Numbered from the stretch's first letter, positions 16,666-27,424 are shown. The stretch: DNA of 64,000 nucleotides from Pseudotamlana agarivorans (GCF_001642835.1 NZ_LXEI01000009.1:1-64000); one strand, 5' to 3'. Program-made: numbers and translations. The notes: generated by a model from the letters alone, not told the origin.

Positions 16666-17355
16666 TTAAAAATTCGGACTTAAATCTGAGCTTTTATAGA
16701 ATTCGTCAAGGATATCAATAACTTCATCTTCGGTGTCTACCATGTGAATGAGGTCTAGGTCTTGCGGACTAATATTCGCATAGCCATCTAAAAGCGTAGT
16801 TTTAATCCATTCAAATAAGCCTGCCCAGAAATCTCTTCCGACTAAAATGATAGGGAATTTTCCAATTTTATGAGTTTGGATAAGCGTAATGGCTTCAAAA
16901 AGCTCGTCTAAAGTTCCAAAACCCCCTGGCATAACTACAAAACCTTGAGAGTATTTTACAAACATCACTTTACGCACGAAAAAGTAATCGAAATCTAGGT
17001 TTTTATCCGAATCAATATAAGGATTGTCGTGTTGTTCAAAAGGCAATTCAATATTCAATCCTACAGAAGTTCCTCCAGCTAAATGTGCGCCTTTATTTCC
17101 TGCTTCCATGATTCCTGGTCCGCCACCAGTAATCACACCATAACCACCCTCAACAATTTTTTTAGCAACGCTTTCTGCCAATTTATAGTATTTATGATCT
17201 GGTTTTGTTCTTGCAGAACCAAAAATGGACACACACGGACCTATTTTGCTCATTTTTTCAAAACCACTTACAAATTCTCCCATAATTTTAAAAATGGCCC
17301 AAGAATCGTTTGTTTTAATTTCGTTCCATCCTTTTGGATGCTTTTCTGCTCTCAT
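16666..17355 (-). CDS. LOG-family Rossmann protein (TIGR00730 type)
   Basis: 229 residues. The glycine-rich GSART start of the fold, GGGPGIMEAGNKGA and PGGFGTLDELFE are the signature motifs of the lysine-decarboxylase-like/LOG family. The latter holds the catalytic glutamate and binding residues for nucleoside 5'-monophosphate phosphoribohydrolase activity. Family members release a base from cytokinin or purine nucleotides; the substrate here is unknown. It lies directly downstream of uvrA on the same strand (55-bp gap). Confidence 0.88.
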   Translation of the reverse strand: MRAEKHPKGWNEIKTNDSWAIFKIMGEFVSGFEKMSKIGPCVSIFGSARTKPDHKYYKLAESVAKKIVEGGYGVITGGGPGIMEAGNKGAHLAGGTSVGLNIELPFEQHDNPYIDSDKNLDFDYFFVRKVMFVKYSQGFVVMPGGFGTLDELFEAITLIQTHKIGKFPIILVGRDFWAGLFEWIKTTLLDGYANISPQDLDLIHMVDTEDEVIDILDEFYKSSDLSPNF

Positions 17356-17410
17356 AATTTAATATTTTTTTATGCTTTATGCTTTATGCGATATGCTGTA
17401 GGCTTTATAC

Positions 17411-20260
17411 TTATAGCTTAGAGTTTACAGCTTTTAACTCTTTTTTTAAAAATTTAGCCGTATGGCTTTTCTTGTGTTTGGCAACTTCTTCAGGCGTGCC
17501 TTCAACAATGACTTTTCCGCCGCCTTTTCCGCCTTCGTAACCAATATCTATAATGTGGTCTACGGTTTTAATAACATCTAAATTGTGTTCAATAATGAGT
17601 ACCGTATTGCCTTTGTCGGCAAGCTTGTTAAGTACTATCATAAGTACACGAATGTCTTCAAAATGTAATCCTGTGGTTGGCTCGTCTAAAATGTAAAAGG
17701 TATTGCCTGTATCTTTTTTAGACAATTCGGTTGCTAGTTTTATACGTTGCGCTTCACCACCAGAAAGGGTTGTACTTTGTTGTCCTAGCGTGATGTAACC
17801 TAAACCAACATCTTTAATCGTTTTTAATTTTCGGTGTATTTTAGGAATGTGCTCAAAGAAATCGACCGCCTCATTCATGGTCATCTCCAATACATCACTT
17901 ATACTTTTTCCTTTATATCGAATTTCTAAAGTTTCGCGGTTAAAACGCTTGCCTTGGCAGGTTTCACATTCCACATACACATCAGGCAGGAAATTCATTT
18001 CAATAACACGTAAACCACCGCCTTGACAAGTTTCACAGCGTCCGCCTTTAACGTTAAAACTAAATCGTCCAGCTTTGTAACCCCTAACCATAGCTTCTGG
18101 AACTTTAGCAAATAAAGCCCGAATTTCGCTAAAAGTACCTGTATAAGTAGCAGGATTACTTCGTGGCGTTCTACCTATGGGCGACTGATTAATATCAATA
18201 ACTTTATCGATGTGCTCTAAGCCTTTAATGCTTTTATAAGGCATGGGTTTTTTAACCCCATTAAAATAATGTGCATTTAAAATAGGGTAGAGGGTCTCGT
18301 TGATTAAAGTAGATTTTCCACTACCAGATACCCCTGTAACACCTATCATTTTTCCTAAAGGAAATTTTACGGATACATTTTTTAAATTATTACCCGTACA
18401 CCCTTTTAACTCTAAAAAGTGTCCATTCCCTTCACGGCGTTTTTCAGGAATTTCAATTTCTTTTTTGCCGTTTAAATAATCGGCAGTTAAAGTATTGTGG
18501 GTTTTTAGTTCATCAGGATTACCTATACTGATGATTTCTCCACCATATTTTCCGGCTTTAGGGCCAATATCAATAACGTAATCGGCACGTTCAATCATGT
18601 CCTTATCGTGCTCCACAACAATAACAGAATTTCCAATATCACGTAAGGAGACTAAAGAATTTATGAGTTTTTCATTATCACGCTGATGCAATCCTATACT
18701 AGGTTCATCCAAAATATAAAGCACACCCACCAATTGCGAACCAATTTGTGTGGCTAATCGGATACGTTGTGCTTCACCACCAGAAAGTGATTTTGAACTT
18801 CGGTTTAAGCTTAAATAATCTAAACCAACGTCTAATAAAAACTGTAATCTTGATTTAATTTCTTTGAGAATTTCTTCTGCAATTTTTAGTTGTTTCTCCG
18901 AGAGTTTCTCGTTTAGCTCGTCAAACCATTGGGCTAATTCTACAATATCGGTTTGGGCTAATTCGGCAATGTTTTTACCGTTAAGTTTGAAGTAAAGGGA
19001 CTCTTTTCTTAATCGTGAACCTTCGCAAACAGGACAGTCAACCTTATCCATAAAATCTTTTGCCCAGCGTTTTATAGAGGTCGATTCGGCATTATTATAT
19101 TGATTTTCAATAAAATTAGCAATGCCTTCAAAATCAATTTTATAATCTCTCGTAACACCTAAAGTCTTACTTTCTATAGAAAATTTTTCATTGCCTCCAT
19201 ACAAAATCATTTGTTTTGCTTCTGCAGGAATGTCTTTATAAGGATCTGTTAAACTGAAATTAAAGCGTTGAGCAATCGTTTCTAGCTGTTTAAAAATCCA
19301 ACTGTTTTTTTTAGGTCCCTGTGGTGCTAATGCGCCGTTATTTATGGAAATAGAATCGTCGGGAATTATTTTGGCTTCGTTTACCTGATAAAGGTTTCCG
19401 ATACCATTACAATTTGGACATGCTCCTTTTGGGGAGTTGAAAGAGAAATTGTTAGGTTCTGGATTCGGATAGGATATTCCTGAACTCGGACACATTAAAT
19501 TACGACTAAAATAACGCGTTTCCTGAGTGTCTTGATCTATAATTAATAACACATCGTCGCCGTGATACATGGCTGTATTTATGGTTTCAGAAAGTCGCTT
19601 GTCGTTATCGGCCGAATCGTTAATAACCAATCGATCTATAACTATTTCGATGTCATGATTTTTGTAACGATCTAATTTCATGCCTTTGGTGATGTCTTTA
19701 ATCTCACCATCGGTGCGCACTTTTACAAAGCCTTGTTTTCCTATTTGCTCAAATAATTCGCGATAATGTCCTTTTCTGGAACGTACCACCGGCGCTAAAA
19801 TATTGATGCGCTTTCCTTTAAAATCACTGTAGATGAGTTCTTTTATTTGGTCGTCGCTATAGCTTACCATTTTTTCGCCAGTGTTGAAACTGTATGCATC
19901 AGAAGCACGAGCAAATAGTAAACGCATGAAATCGTAAATCTCAGTAATGGTACCAACGGTAGATCGTGGCGATTTACTGGTTGTTTTTTGCTCTATGGCA
20001 ATAACGGGAGATAAGCCATCAATTTTATCAACATCCGGACGTTCCAAGCCCCCTAAAAACTGTCTGGCGTAAGCCGAGAACGTTTCTATATATCGGCGCT
20101 GACCTTCAGCATATATGGTGTCAAAAGCTAAAGAAGATTTCCCGCTCCCCGATAAACCTGTAATAACGACAAGCTTTTCTCTAGGAATGGAGACATCAAT
20201 GTTTTTTAGATTGTGAACTCTAGCTCCTTTAACCTCAATAAAATCGTTGAATTGGCTCAT
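17411..20260 (-). CDS. uvrA: Excinuclease ABC subunit A
   Basis: 949 residues from the ATG at 20260 ([18 protein letters not shown]). An upstream in-frame extension to 20362 is open but begins in non-conserved sequence. Two ABC ATPase modules: Walker [11 protein letters not shown] and [10 protein letters not shown], with two LSGGEAQRI signature motifs and DEPS/DEPT Walker B regions. Zinc-finger cysteine pairs are CPNCNG, CPVCEG and CETCQG. UvrA dimers scan DNA for bulky lesions and load UvrB in nucleotide excision repair. Full family length, frame intact. Confidence 0.96.
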   Translation of the reverse strand: MSQFNDFIEVKGARVHNLKNIDVSIPREKLVVITGLSGSGKSSLAFDTIYAEGQRRYIETFSAYARQFLGGLERPDVDKIDGLSPVIAIEQKTTSKSPRSTVGTITEIYDFMRLLFARASDAYSFNTGEKMVSYSDDQIKELIYSDFKGKRINILAPVVRSRKGHYRELFEQIGKQGFVKVRTDGEIKDITKGMKLDRYKNHDIEIVIDRLVINDSADNDKRLSETINTAMYHGDDVLLIIDQDTQETRYFSRNLMCPSSGISYPNPEPNNFSFNSPKGACPNCNGIGNLYQVNEAKIIPDDSISINNGALAPQGPKKNSWIFKQLETIAQRFNFSLTDPYKDIPAEAKQMILYGGNEKFSIESKTLGVTRDYKIDFEGIANFIENQYNNAESTSIKRWAKDFMDKVDCPVCEGSRLRKESLYFKLNGKNIAELAQTDIVELAQWFDELNEKLSEKQLKIAEEILKEIKSRLQFLLDVGLDYLSLNRSSKSLSGGEAQRIRLATQIGSQLVGVLYILDEPSIGLHQRDNEKLINSLVSLRDIGNSVIVVEHDKDMIERADYVIDIGPKAGKYGGEIISIGNPDELKTHNTLTADYLNGKKEIEIPEKRREGNGHFLELKGCTGNNLKNVSVKFPLGKMIGVTGVSGSGKSTLINETLYPILNAHYFNGVKKPMPYKSIKGLEHIDKVIDINQSPIGRTPRSNPATYTGTFSEIRALFAKVPEAMVRGYKAGRFSFNVKGGRCETCQGGGLRVIEMNFLPDVYVECETCQGKRFNRETLEIRYKGKSISDVLEMTMNEAVDFFEHIPKIHRKLKTIKDVGLGYITLGQQSTTLSGGEAQRIKLATELSKKDTGNTFYILDEPTTGLHFEDIRVLMIVLNKLADKGNTVLIIEHNLDVIKTVDHIIDIGYEGGKGGGKVIVEGTPEEVAKHKKSHTAKFLKKELKAVNSKL

Positions 20261-20436
20261 AAATTTGCAAAAGCGCAAAGTTACAATTTTAGTTGTTAAA
20301 TTCTTGTGAAGTTTTATAGTCTTCCGCGAAAGCGTTATATAAATTTTAGCTTTGGTTTTCAACTTTATTTTTCTTTAAAATTTCTTTCGAAGACCTTATA
20401 TTTAGCTGAGTAAAACCATTAAGATAATTTAGACTT

Positions 20437-20961
20437 ATGAAAATATTAGGAATAGGATCACGCATAAATCATTCTGAATTTGGTAAAGGCGTGATAACCA
20501 ACGTTACAGCTCAGTATTATTGGGTGACTTTTATTGATAACGGCTTAGAAACCATTGAAATTGATAGTGATTTTGAGGTTATTGAAGCTGCCGATGGCGA
20601 TGTAGATACCATTAGTTTTGCTGAAGTTGAAAGTAGTTTGGTGCGTATATTGAAAAAATATAGTGATGTGAGCGAAGTGGTGCCAATTGCTGATAAATAC
20701 AAGGGCGGAAAAATAATTCTTGAACCTGGCGATACCAATTTGAAAGCTTACGAATTGCCTATAGATAAATTTTTTAACAAGATTATTATGGTTAGAGATC
20801 GCCTGCGTGTTATGGAACAACGTATTAATTCGAGCGATTTAGATGAACAAAGTAAAGTGGACTTGCAGCAGTACATTACCAGAATTTACGGTAGCTTGAC
20901 GAGTTTTAATGTGCTTTTCAAATCTGACAGCCATAAGTTTGTAGGGCAGCGCAGTAAGTAA
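20437..20961 (+). CDS. Conserved hypothetical protein with Tudor/SH3-like N-terminus
   Basis: 174 residues, cytoplasmic. The first ~45 residues form short beta strands (GSRINHSEFGKGVITNV, YYWVTFIDNGLE) like the Tudor/SH3-type barrels that end PcrA/UvrD helicases and CarD-like proteins. The rest is mixed, with a helical C-terminus. Function unknown. It is divergent from uvrA (176 bp apart) and convergent with the next small gene, sharing the terminator at 20985-21024. Confidence 0.68.
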   Translation: MKILGIGSRINHSEFGKGVITNVTAQYYWVTFIDNGLETIEIDSDFEVIEAADGDVDTISFAEVESSLVRILKKYSDVSEVVPIADKYKGGKIILEPGDTNLKAYELPIDKFFNKIIMVRDRLRVMEQRINSSDLDEQSKVDLQQYITRIYGSLTSFNVLFKSDSHKFVGQRSK

Positions 20962-20984
20962 AATTATTTTAGTTGACTTCAAAA

Positions 20985-21024
20985 AAAAAGGATTACCTTA
21001 TTTGGAAATAAAGTAATCCTTTTT
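20985..21024. terminator. Bidirectional terminator
   Basis: Arms AAAAAGGATTAC (20985-20996) and GTAATCCTTTTT (21013-21024) are perfect inverted repeats with A- and T-runs at both ends. An inner TTATTT/AAATAA pair extends the stem. It serves the convergent genes ending at 20961 and 21074. Confidence 0.85.
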
Positions 21025-21073
21025 CAAGTTTATGTAGTATATGAGGACTAATTCTTATAATCTAAAACTTTAA

Positions 21074-21433
21074 TTATTTTTTAGATATTTCGCCAGAATT
21101 TAAGGCTTTCGTTAAATCGGCATCTACAGCGTTTAAATAACCGAAGAATTTCTTTCCATTTTTACGTTCTAAAGTGACTTGTGTGTTACCTTGATTGTTG
21201 GTTGTTACATTTTTTACCACAACAACTTCTCCATCTACACTGCTATAGTTTCCAATACCCCCACGTTTTACAATAAAATTAAGTCTAGGGAAATCAACAT
21301 GATTGAACTTGTCTGCTTTTTGAACGTTAATCACAAGCTCATCACCAACTTGAACATCTTGACTAATTGGATTTGTAGTGTTCGCAAAAGAAAAACTAAA
21401 GGCTAAAAACAATAAAAAAGTTAATTTTTTCAT
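21074..21433 (-). CDS. Small secreted hypothetical protein
   Basis: 119 residues with a clear signal peptide (MKKLTFLLFLAFSFSFA). The mature part is a beta-rich domain of about 95 residues: VGDELVIN, LNFIVKRGGIGNY, VVVVKNV and TQVTLERKNG strands. It looks like an SH3/OB-type barrel; I do not recognise a family. Periplasmic location is likely. Monocistronic. Confidence 0.65.
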   Translation of the reverse strand: MKKLTFLLFLAFSFSFANTTNPISQDVQVGDELVINVQKADKFNHVDFPRLNFIVKRGGIGNYSSVDGEVVVVKNVTTNNQGNTQVTLERKNGKKFFGYLNAVDADLTKALNSGEISKK

Positions 21434-21819
21434 AGGACTATAATATTAAAATTTATGGGTCTGTTTAAGTGCTTTACTTAAATCTTGTACTAAAGTACAC
21501 AAGAAAAACAGGCTGTTAAAATCCGTTTTGAAGTCCTTAACAATTGTTATTTATTGGCTCTTTTTATGCGAGGGATATAAATTTTAGGGTATAGGTATCT
21601 ATAAAAAATCTTTTATAAATTTTAGGGGTATCTTTTGGATGGGTAAGTAGAATTATTACCATAAAAGTTATGTGATGGTACCCTAATTTGTAGGGTTGTT
21701 AATTTTTAAAAATTTGTAAAAAATTAACAAACTTTAACAGTTTTACGTCGATAATCTCTGTTTGATATTGAGTATTTCCTATTATTCAACAAAAAAACAA
21801 AGAATTTTAATTTTATGAT
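21434..21819. other. Intergenic stretch without gene
   Basis: 386 bp, extremely AT-rich, between two - strand genes. It carries only short imperfect palindromes (for example CTTGTACT/AGTACACAAG around 21485-21504) and TAGGGGTATC-like fragments near 21626. No ORF, RNA gene or exact promoter consensus seen. Confidence 0.5.
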
Positions 21820-22539
21820 TTAGTTATATGCTTTAATATCAGTGATTTCTAAACCTAAAAACAACATTTTATGAAATTCGGGGAGTAGTGCTCCAGTTTC
21901 AGTCGTTTTCCATCGGCTCCATGAAGCTTCTAATCCATCGATAGGTAAAATAGAAGTCCACATTTTAAATGCAATAGGTTTATAATTATCATCCAATAAC
22001 CATAAATACGAATCGCCAGTGGTCGAGCCTCCTGAAGTGTAAGTAACTAATAAGGCATCATTGTTTGTAGTTTTAACCAATCGGCGTTCAACACCCTTGT
22101 CAAAAACCTTATAAGGAGCGACGAGCCAAAAGGAATCGTTGTTAAAATAGTTGGTAGCTGCTTCAATAAGTTCAGGTGCTAATTCACTCTGATTAATAAA
22201 ACCTTGAATATAAACCTTAGTGTTTTCTTTATTATTTAAATCTAAAACAACCCGATAGGATTTCCAGTATACTTCGCAGATGTTATTCTTTTTGTCCCAT
22301 TTATAATGGTGACGCTTTTTAAACGTCCACTCAATGTGGTCTGTGTTTTTGTAGGCTTCATAGTTTAAAGCCTGTAACATATTATGGGCTAATTGGTCGG
22401 CAGTTTCTCCTTGAACGCCAGTAGGTAGATCTTCATTATATTTAAAATAAAGGAAACCGAAAAAAAGTAAACTAGGAAGAGTGAAAAAAATAATGACACC
22501 GGCTATAATTTTAAATACTTTAGTTGATTTTTTTGGCAT
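21820..22539 (-). CDS. Membrane-anchored conserved hypothetical protein
   Basis: 239 residues. A single N-terminal hydrophobic segment (about 9-29) follows a lysine-rich start, so it is an inner-membrane anchor or uncleaved signal. The periplasmic part is beta-rich with HIEWTFKKRHHYKWD, VYWKSYRVVLDL and a C-terminal LPIDGLEASWSRWKTTETG. The fold recalls outer-membrane-lipoprotein-sorting (LolA/LolB-like) beta sheets, but the link is weak. It lies 67 bp downstream of the gamma-glutamyltransferase gene on the same strand, probably in its transcript. Confidence 0.6.
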   Translation of the reverse strand: MPKKSTKVFKIIAGVIIFFTLPSLLFFGFLYFKYNEDLPTGVQGETADQLAHNMLQALNYEAYKNTDHIEWTFKKRHHYKWDKKNNICEVYWKSYRVVLDLNNKENTKVYIQGFINQSELAPELIEAATNYFNNDSFWLVAPYKVFDKGVERRLVKTTNNDALLVTYTSGGSTTGDSYLWLLDDNYKPIAFKMWTSILPIDGLEASWSRWKTTETGALLPEFHKMLFLGLEITDIKAYN

Positions 22540-22606
22540 AAAACGTTTTTTAGGGCTTGGTTGGGTCTAATTTACTAATTACTTCCTTTTAAAGATAGTA
22601 AATTAA

Positions 22607-24289
22607 TTAAAACCCTACAGCGGTATCATCACCTCGATAATCGGCACCTCCCTCGTAAGAATAATCTTCTGTAACTAGAATACCGTCTACTTTACCTATA
22701 ATAATAGATTCTCCTTCTTTTATTTTATAACCTAAAGTTTCAAGTTGGTTTAAAACGCTTTTATCAAATGAATTCGGTTCCATAGTTATAACGTCTGGTA
22801 GCCATTGATGATGAAAACGCGGTGCATTAACGGCTTCTTGCATACCCATTCCAAATTCATGTACATTAAGTATGGTTTGAAGTACCGAAGTAATTATCGT
22901 AGAACCCCCAGGGGTACCAACAACCATGTATAACTTGTTGTTTTTTTCAACTATGGTAGGGGTCATAGAGCTAAGCATACGTTTTTCGGGGGCAATACTG
23001 TTGGCTTCAGCTCCTATGAGTCCAAATAGATTAGGAATACCAGGTTTACTGCTAAAATCGTCCATTTCATTATTTAAAAAGAACCCTAATTCACTGCAAT
23101 AGAGTTTGGAGCCGTAATAGGTGTTTAAAGTTGTGGTTGTGGAAACGGCGTTGCCAAATTGGTCTACAATGGAATAGTGTGTGGTTTCATTGCTTTCAAT
23201 AACCTGTACATTGCCGTGTGAAATAGCTTCGGAAGGCGTTGATTTGTTAAATGAAAAATCAGACATTCTATGATTAAGGTATGAGGTGTCTAGCAGTGTT
23301 TTAGTGGGGATATTAACAAAATCGGGATCACCTAAGTAATAACTTCTATCGGCATAAGCACGTTTTTCAGCCTCGGTAATTATTTGAATGCTTTTAAGAG
23401 TATTGTGCCTCATGTCATGAAGATCGTAAGGTTCAATCATTTTCATTATTTGTCCCAAACAAATACCGCCGCTTGAAGGTGGTGCCATGGAAATAATCCT
23501 CAAATCATCGTAATTAAAAGTGATAGGACGGCGCCATTGCACTTCATAATTAGCCATGTCTTCTTCAGAAATAATTCCACCGTTATTTTGAATAAACCTA
23601 ACCAAAGTTTTAGCCATTTCACCTTTGTAGAATTCTGCCTTACCGTGATTCATAATCGCTTTTAAAGTTCTGGCTAAGGCAGGTTGTTTTAAAGTATCTC
23701 CAGGCTTAAAGTTGTTAATGAATAATATGGAGTCTTTGTTAACGTTTTTAAAATCATTTTGTTTATTTCTAAATCGTTTTTCCTGACTTTTAGAAATGCT
23801 ATAGCCTTTTTCGGCGAGTTCTATAACCGGTTTTATAATGGTCTCAAGAGGTAAGGAACCGAATTTTTCATGCACGGCCATAATACCGGCTACAGTGCCT
23901 GGAACGCCAACAGCCATAGCGCCTTTAATACTTTTATCTGGAATAATATGACCTAAGGAATCTAAATACATATCTTTTGTTGCTGCTTTTGGTGCTTTTT
24001 CCCTGAAATCTAAACTTCCAATGTCACCATTAGCCTTTCTGTAGACCATAAAACCACCGCCTCCAATATTACCAGCACAAGGGTACACTACAGCTAGTGC
24101 TAGTTGTGTGGCCACCATGGCATCAAAAGCATTGCCGCCTTTTTCTAATATATCACTACCTATTTTAGAAGCTTCTACACGAGCAGAAACTACCATAGCG
24201 TTTTTAGTGACTAAGCCTCTTTTAATGTTTTTTTTACATGAATATATTAGGGTGAGAAGCGCTACTAAAACAATATGTATATTTTTCAT
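22607..24289 (-). CDS. ggt: Gamma-glutamyltransferase, lipoprotein form
   Basis: 560 residues. Lipobox IYSC puts the lipidated cysteine at about C18, so the enzyme is probably attached to the outer membrane on the periplasmic side. The Ntn-hydrolase nucleophile threonine is the first T of TTHYSIVD (about residue 368), where autoprocessing yields the large and small subunits. Substrate-binding GTPGG and SSGGICLG motifs are conserved. It hydrolyses or transfers the gamma-glutamyl group of glutathione. Start codon abuts the stop of the upstream ACP phosphodiesterase-like gene (0-bp gap), so both are one operon, with the hypothetical gene at 21820 last. Confidence 0.93.
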   Translation of the reverse strand: MKNIHIVLVALLTLIYSCKKNIKRGLVTKNAMVVSARVEASKIGSDILEKGGNAFDAMVATQLALAVVYPCAGNIGGGGFMVYRKANGDIGSLDFREKAPKAATKDMYLDSLGHIIPDKSIKGAMAVGVPGTVAGIMAVHEKFGSLPLETIIKPVIELAEKGYSISKSQEKRFRNKQNDFKNVNKDSILFINNFKPGDTLKQPALARTLKAIMNHGKAEFYKGEMAKTLVRFIQNNGGIISEEDMANYEVQWRRPITFNYDDLRIISMAPPSSGGICLGQIMKMIEPYDLHDMRHNTLKSIQIITEAEKRAYADRSYYLGDPDFVNIPTKTLLDTSYLNHRMSDFSFNKSTPSEAISHGNVQVIESNETTHYSIVDQFGNAVSTTTTLNTYYGSKLYCSELGFFLNNEMDDFSSKPGIPNLFGLIGAEANSIAPEKRMLSSMTPTIVEKNNKLYMVVGTPGGSTIITSVLQTILNVHEFGMGMQEAVNAPRFHHQWLPDVITMEPNSFDKSVLNQLETLGYKIKEGESIIIGKVDGILVTEDYSYEGGADYRGDDTAVGF

Positions 24290-24883
24290 TTATATGCTAT
24301 TTAGTGCATCAAGCTTTTGTTTTGAAGAGCGAATTAATTCATCAAAAAATGAAGAAAACTCAGCTTCAAACTCATTATAATACTCTTGTAGTTCAAAGAC
24401 AGCTTCATTCATACCCGATCGGTTTTTAGTACGTCTGTTCATACCATCTAAAACTCTAGAAATGCCATCAATAGAAGCATAACTTAATAGCCAGTTATCG
24501 GCGAGCATGTAGGGTAGTAGCTTTTGAATATTAAGCGGTAATATATCGTAATGCGCTTCCAAGGCATTGTAAAAATTCTCGGTATACTCAATTAGCGGCG
24601 TGTCGGAATATTGCTGCCAGTTTTTAGCTAAAAAATGATCATATATTATGTCTACAATCACACCAGAATAATGCCCGTATTTTTTATGAAGCCTTTTTGT
24701 GCTTAACCTTACCGTTGGATGTGCATCGGTAAAAGTGTCTATATGTCGATGTAACAAGATTCCGGTTTGAATATCTTTAGGGAAATGCATGTACTTTTTT
24801 CCCTTAACGCCATCGGCAATAAAGTTTCCTATGGTAACCAATTCATTTTCCCCCGAAAGATAGATGTGCGCTAAATAATTCAT
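24290..24883 (-). CDS. ACP phosphodiesterase-like protein (DUF479 family)
   Basis: 197 residues, matching AcpH length. Motifs: MNYLAHIYLS start, NFIADGVKG, GILLHRHIDTFTDAHP (metal-binding histidines and aspartates) and YDHFLAKNW. AcpH removes the phosphopantetheine arm from acyl carrier protein. First gene of a three-gene - strand unit with ggt; the pairing has no obvious metabolic logic. Confidence 0.85.
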   Translation of the reverse strand: MNYLAHIYLSGENELVTIGNFIADGVKGKKYMHFPKDIQTGILLHRHIDTFTDAHPTVRLSTKRLHKKYGHYSGVIVDIIYDHFLAKNWQQYSDTPLIEYTENFYNALEAHYDILPLNIQKLLPYMLADNWLLSYASIDGISRVLDGMNRRTKNRSGMNEAVFELQEYYNEFEAEFSSFFDELIRSSKQKLDALNSI

Positions 24884-24930
24884 TTGGGAAATTTACGAAT
24901 TCCCTTTTAAGAATTCCGATTTTGAAATAC

Positions 24931-24938
24931 TATATTTG
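24931..24938 (+). promoter_or_regulatory. Promoter -7 element for the phosphoglucosamine mutase gene
   Basis: TATATTTG matches TAnnTTTG exactly, followed by a 130-base leader before the ATG at 25075. The leader shows no clear riboswitch; GlmS-type ribozyme sequence is not evident. Confidence 0.5.
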
Positions 24939-25074
24939 TTTCGGAAATAGATAGTTTATGTACTCTAATCTATAAGTTTTTGTTGTAGTAGGGTACTGAG
25001 GCTTTTTTATTTGAACACAACATAAAAATCAACAATAAACACTATTAATTAATCCATAGTCAATATAAAAACAT

Positions 25075-26466
25075 ATGACACTTATAAAATCAATTTCAGG
25101 CATTAGAGGAACTATAGGCGGTGCGGTTGGTGAAAATTTAACACCCATTGACGCTGTAAAATTTGCTTCGGCTTATGGCGTTTGGTTAAAACAACAACGT
25201 AATAAAGAACACTACAAAGTGGTTGTAGGTCGTGATGCACGAATTTCGGGTAAGATGATCCAGAATTTAGTCATGAACACCCTTATAGGGTTAGGGATTG
25301 ACGTAGTTGACGTCGGACTCTCAACAACACCTACAGTGGAAGTTGCTGTACCGATGGAAGTTGCCGATGGAGGGATTATTCTAACGGCAAGTCATAACCC
25401 TAAACAATGGAATGCTTTAAAACTTTTAAATAATAAAGGCGAGTTTTTAAATGCTGTTGAAGGCGCTAAAATTCTTGAAATTGCCGAAGGTGATGCCATA
25501 AATTTTGCTGATGTGGATAGTCTTGGTAAAATCACGAAGAATAAAGCATACATCGATTTACATATTATAGAAGTATTAGACTTAGATTTAGTAAACGTTG
25601 GTGCTATTGAATCGGAGCGTTTTAAAGTGGTTGTTGACGGTGTGAATTCAACCGGAGGGATTGCGATTCCGTTATTATTAGAGCGTTTAGGTGTTGAAGT
25701 AATTAAATTATACTGCGAGCCTAATGGTGAATTTCCACATAATCCAGAGCCTTTAAAGGAACATTTAACCGATTTATCGGAAGCGGTTAAAAAACATAAT
25801 GCCGATTTAGGTATTGTTGTCGATCCTGATGTGGATCGTTTAGCCTTTATGGATGAAAATGGTGAGATGTTTGGCGAAGAATACACTTTGGTAGCTTGTG
25901 CCGACTATGTATTAAGTAGAACCCCTGGAAACACGGTGAGTAATATGAGTTCGACGCGAGCCCTTCGTGATGTTACTGAAAAGCATGGCGGTATGTATGA
26001 AGCGAGTGCTGTAGGTGAAGTGAATGTGGTAAACCTCATGAAAAAGAACAAGGTTGTTATTGGTGGAGAAGGAAATGGTGGTATTATTTATCCAGATTCA
26101 CATTATGGTCGCGATGCTTTAGTTGGGGTGGCCTTATTTTTAAGCTTGCTAGCTGATAAAAAAATGAAGGTGAGTGAACTTAGAAAAACATATCCAAGTT
26201 ACTTTATGGGCAAAAAGAAGATTGAATTAACACCTGGTTTAGATGTTGATGGTATTTTAAAAGAAATAGCTATCCGCTATAAAAATGAAGAACTAACCAC
26301 TATTGATGGTGTTAAAATCGATTTCGCAGAAAGCTGGGTGCACTTAAGAAAAAGTAATACAGAACCTATTATTAGAATTTATACCGAAGCTAAATCGCAA
26401 GATGAAGCCGATACTTTAGGTGATAAGTTTATTGCTGAATTAGGTGAAATAGCAAAGACTCTGTAA
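25075..26466 (+). CDS. glmM: Phosphoglucosamine mutase / phosphomannomutase
   Basis: 463 residues of the alpha-D-phosphohexomutase family. The phosphoserine loop is TASHNPKQWNALK (about residue 102). The metal loop is DPDVDRLAF. The sugar-binding loop is GEGNGGIIYP and the C-terminal phosphate-binding loop RKSNTEPIIRI. The enzyme makes glucosamine-1-phosphate for peptidoglycan and LPS, or mannose-1-phosphate. GlmM is the likelier role by the GEGNGG loop and housekeeping context, but GEGNGG occurs in both groups. Ends at a strong bidirectional terminator. Confidence 0.85.
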   Translation: MTLIKSISGIRGTIGGAVGENLTPIDAVKFASAYGVWLKQQRNKEHYKVVVGRDARISGKMIQNLVMNTLIGLGIDVVDVGLSTTPTVEVAVPMEVADGGIILTASHNPKQWNALKLLNNKGEFLNAVEGAKILEIAEGDAINFADVDSLGKITKNKAYIDLHIIEVLDLDLVNVGAIESERFKVVVDGVNSTGGIAIPLLLERLGVEVIKLYCEPNGEFPHNPEPLKEHLTDLSEAVKKHNADLGIVVDPDVDRLAFMDENGEMFGEEYTLVACADYVLSRTPGNTVSNMSSTRALRDVTEKHGGMYEASAVGEVNVVNLMKKNKVVIGGEGNGGIIYPDSHYGRDALVGVALFLSLLADKKMKVSELRKTYPSYFMGKKKIELTPGLDVDGILKEIAIRYKNEELTTIDGVKIDFAESWVHLRKSNTEPIIRIYTEAKSQDEADTLGDKFIAELGEIAKTL

Positions 26467-26480
26467 AATTATTAACCTTA

Positions 26481-26532
26481 AAAAAAGCTGTTTAAAAAGT
26501 GAAGTATAATTTTCTTTTTAAACAGCTTTTTT
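26481..26532. terminator. Bidirectional terminator with 19-bp perfect stem
   Basis: Arms 26481-26499 and 26514-26532 are exact reverse complements, beginning with six A and ending with six T. It separates the convergent genes ending at 26466 and 26540. Confidence 0.93.
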
Positions 26533-26539
26533 ATTTCAG

Positions 26540-27424
26540 TTATTTTATAGGTTTCTTGTTCCTGTGTTTGAAACGTTTGTGTGTCCAGAAATAATATTCT
26601 GGTGCCTGGTAAATTTGTTTTTCTACTTCACGTAAAAACATGTCGGTTAGCTCGTAATTTGGAAACTCTTTAGGGTTTTCCGATAAAAGAATGAATTCCG
26701 ATTCGTAATATCCTCGTTTTACTTTGTTGACTTTTAAAAAGGCAATAGTTAAGTCTAATTTTTTGGCAATACGCTCGGCACCAGTAAAACAAGGTACTTC
26801 TATTCCCATAAATTCTGCCCAATACACATCTTTAGAAAGTCTAGGCGATTGATCGCTTAAAAAGGCAATAACACTTTTAAGGCCTTTGGCTTCATTATGC
26901 GTTATGGTACTTATGGTTTCCTTAGTCGTAATTAATGTGGTGTTGTATTTGGCTCTAATATTTCGAACTAAGCGATCAAAATACTTATTATTAAGTTTTT
27001 TGTAAACGCCAAAACCAGGAAGCGATGTTTGATTTTGAAGTTCTAAAACCCATTCCCAGCTAGCATAATGTCCAAACATAAGTAAGATGCTTTTATCGCC
27101 ATTTTCAATTTCTTTAAAAGCTTCAGGGTTTTTAAGGATAAAACGTTTTTGTAAGGCCTTTCTAGAAATAGTCATGGTTTTAGCCATTTCAAGAAACATA
27201 TCACACATATGTTTGTAGAATTTTTTTCGAATGGCCAGAATATCCTTTTCAGATTTTTCAGGAAATACCAACTTTAAGTTCTCTGTAACGACTTTTTTGC
27301 GGTACCCAATAATATGGTAAACTAAAACAAATACCATATCCGATATAAAATACAGTATCCTAAATGGTTGAATAGAAATTATCCACAATAAAGGATAAAC
27401 AATAATATAAGCTAGTAAATGCAT
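26540..27424 (-). CDS. Lipid A / lysophospholipid acyltransferase (LpxL/HtrB family)
   Basis: 294 residues. An N-terminal hydrophobic segment anchors it to the inner membrane. The catalytic HX4E-type motif is HYASWEW (about residue 118). SDQSPRL and the FTGAERIAKK segment are typical of the LABLAT domain. It transfers an acyl chain to a lipid A precursor; the chain length is not predictable. Monocistronic and divergent from the rhomboid gene (63 bp). Confidence 0.88.
   Translation of the reverse strand: MHLLAYIIVYPLLWIISIQPFRILYFISDMVFVLVYHIIGYRKKVVTENLKLVFPEKSEKDILAIRKKFYKHMCDMFLEMAKTMTISRKALQKRFILKNPEAFKEIENGDKSILLMFGHYASWEWVLELQNQTSLPGFGVYKKLNNKYFDRLVRNIRAKYNTTLITTKETISTITHNEAKGLKSVIAFLSDQSPRLSKDVYWAEFMGIEVPCFTGAERIAKKLDLTIAFLKVNKVKRGYYESEFILLSENPKEFPNYELTDMFLREVEKQIYQAPEYYFWTHKRFKHRNKKPIK

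Noticed and set aside
20261-20362. N-terminal extension of UvrA by 34 residues
   Set aside because: The conserved UvrA start aligns with the ATG at 20260; the extension is not family-like.
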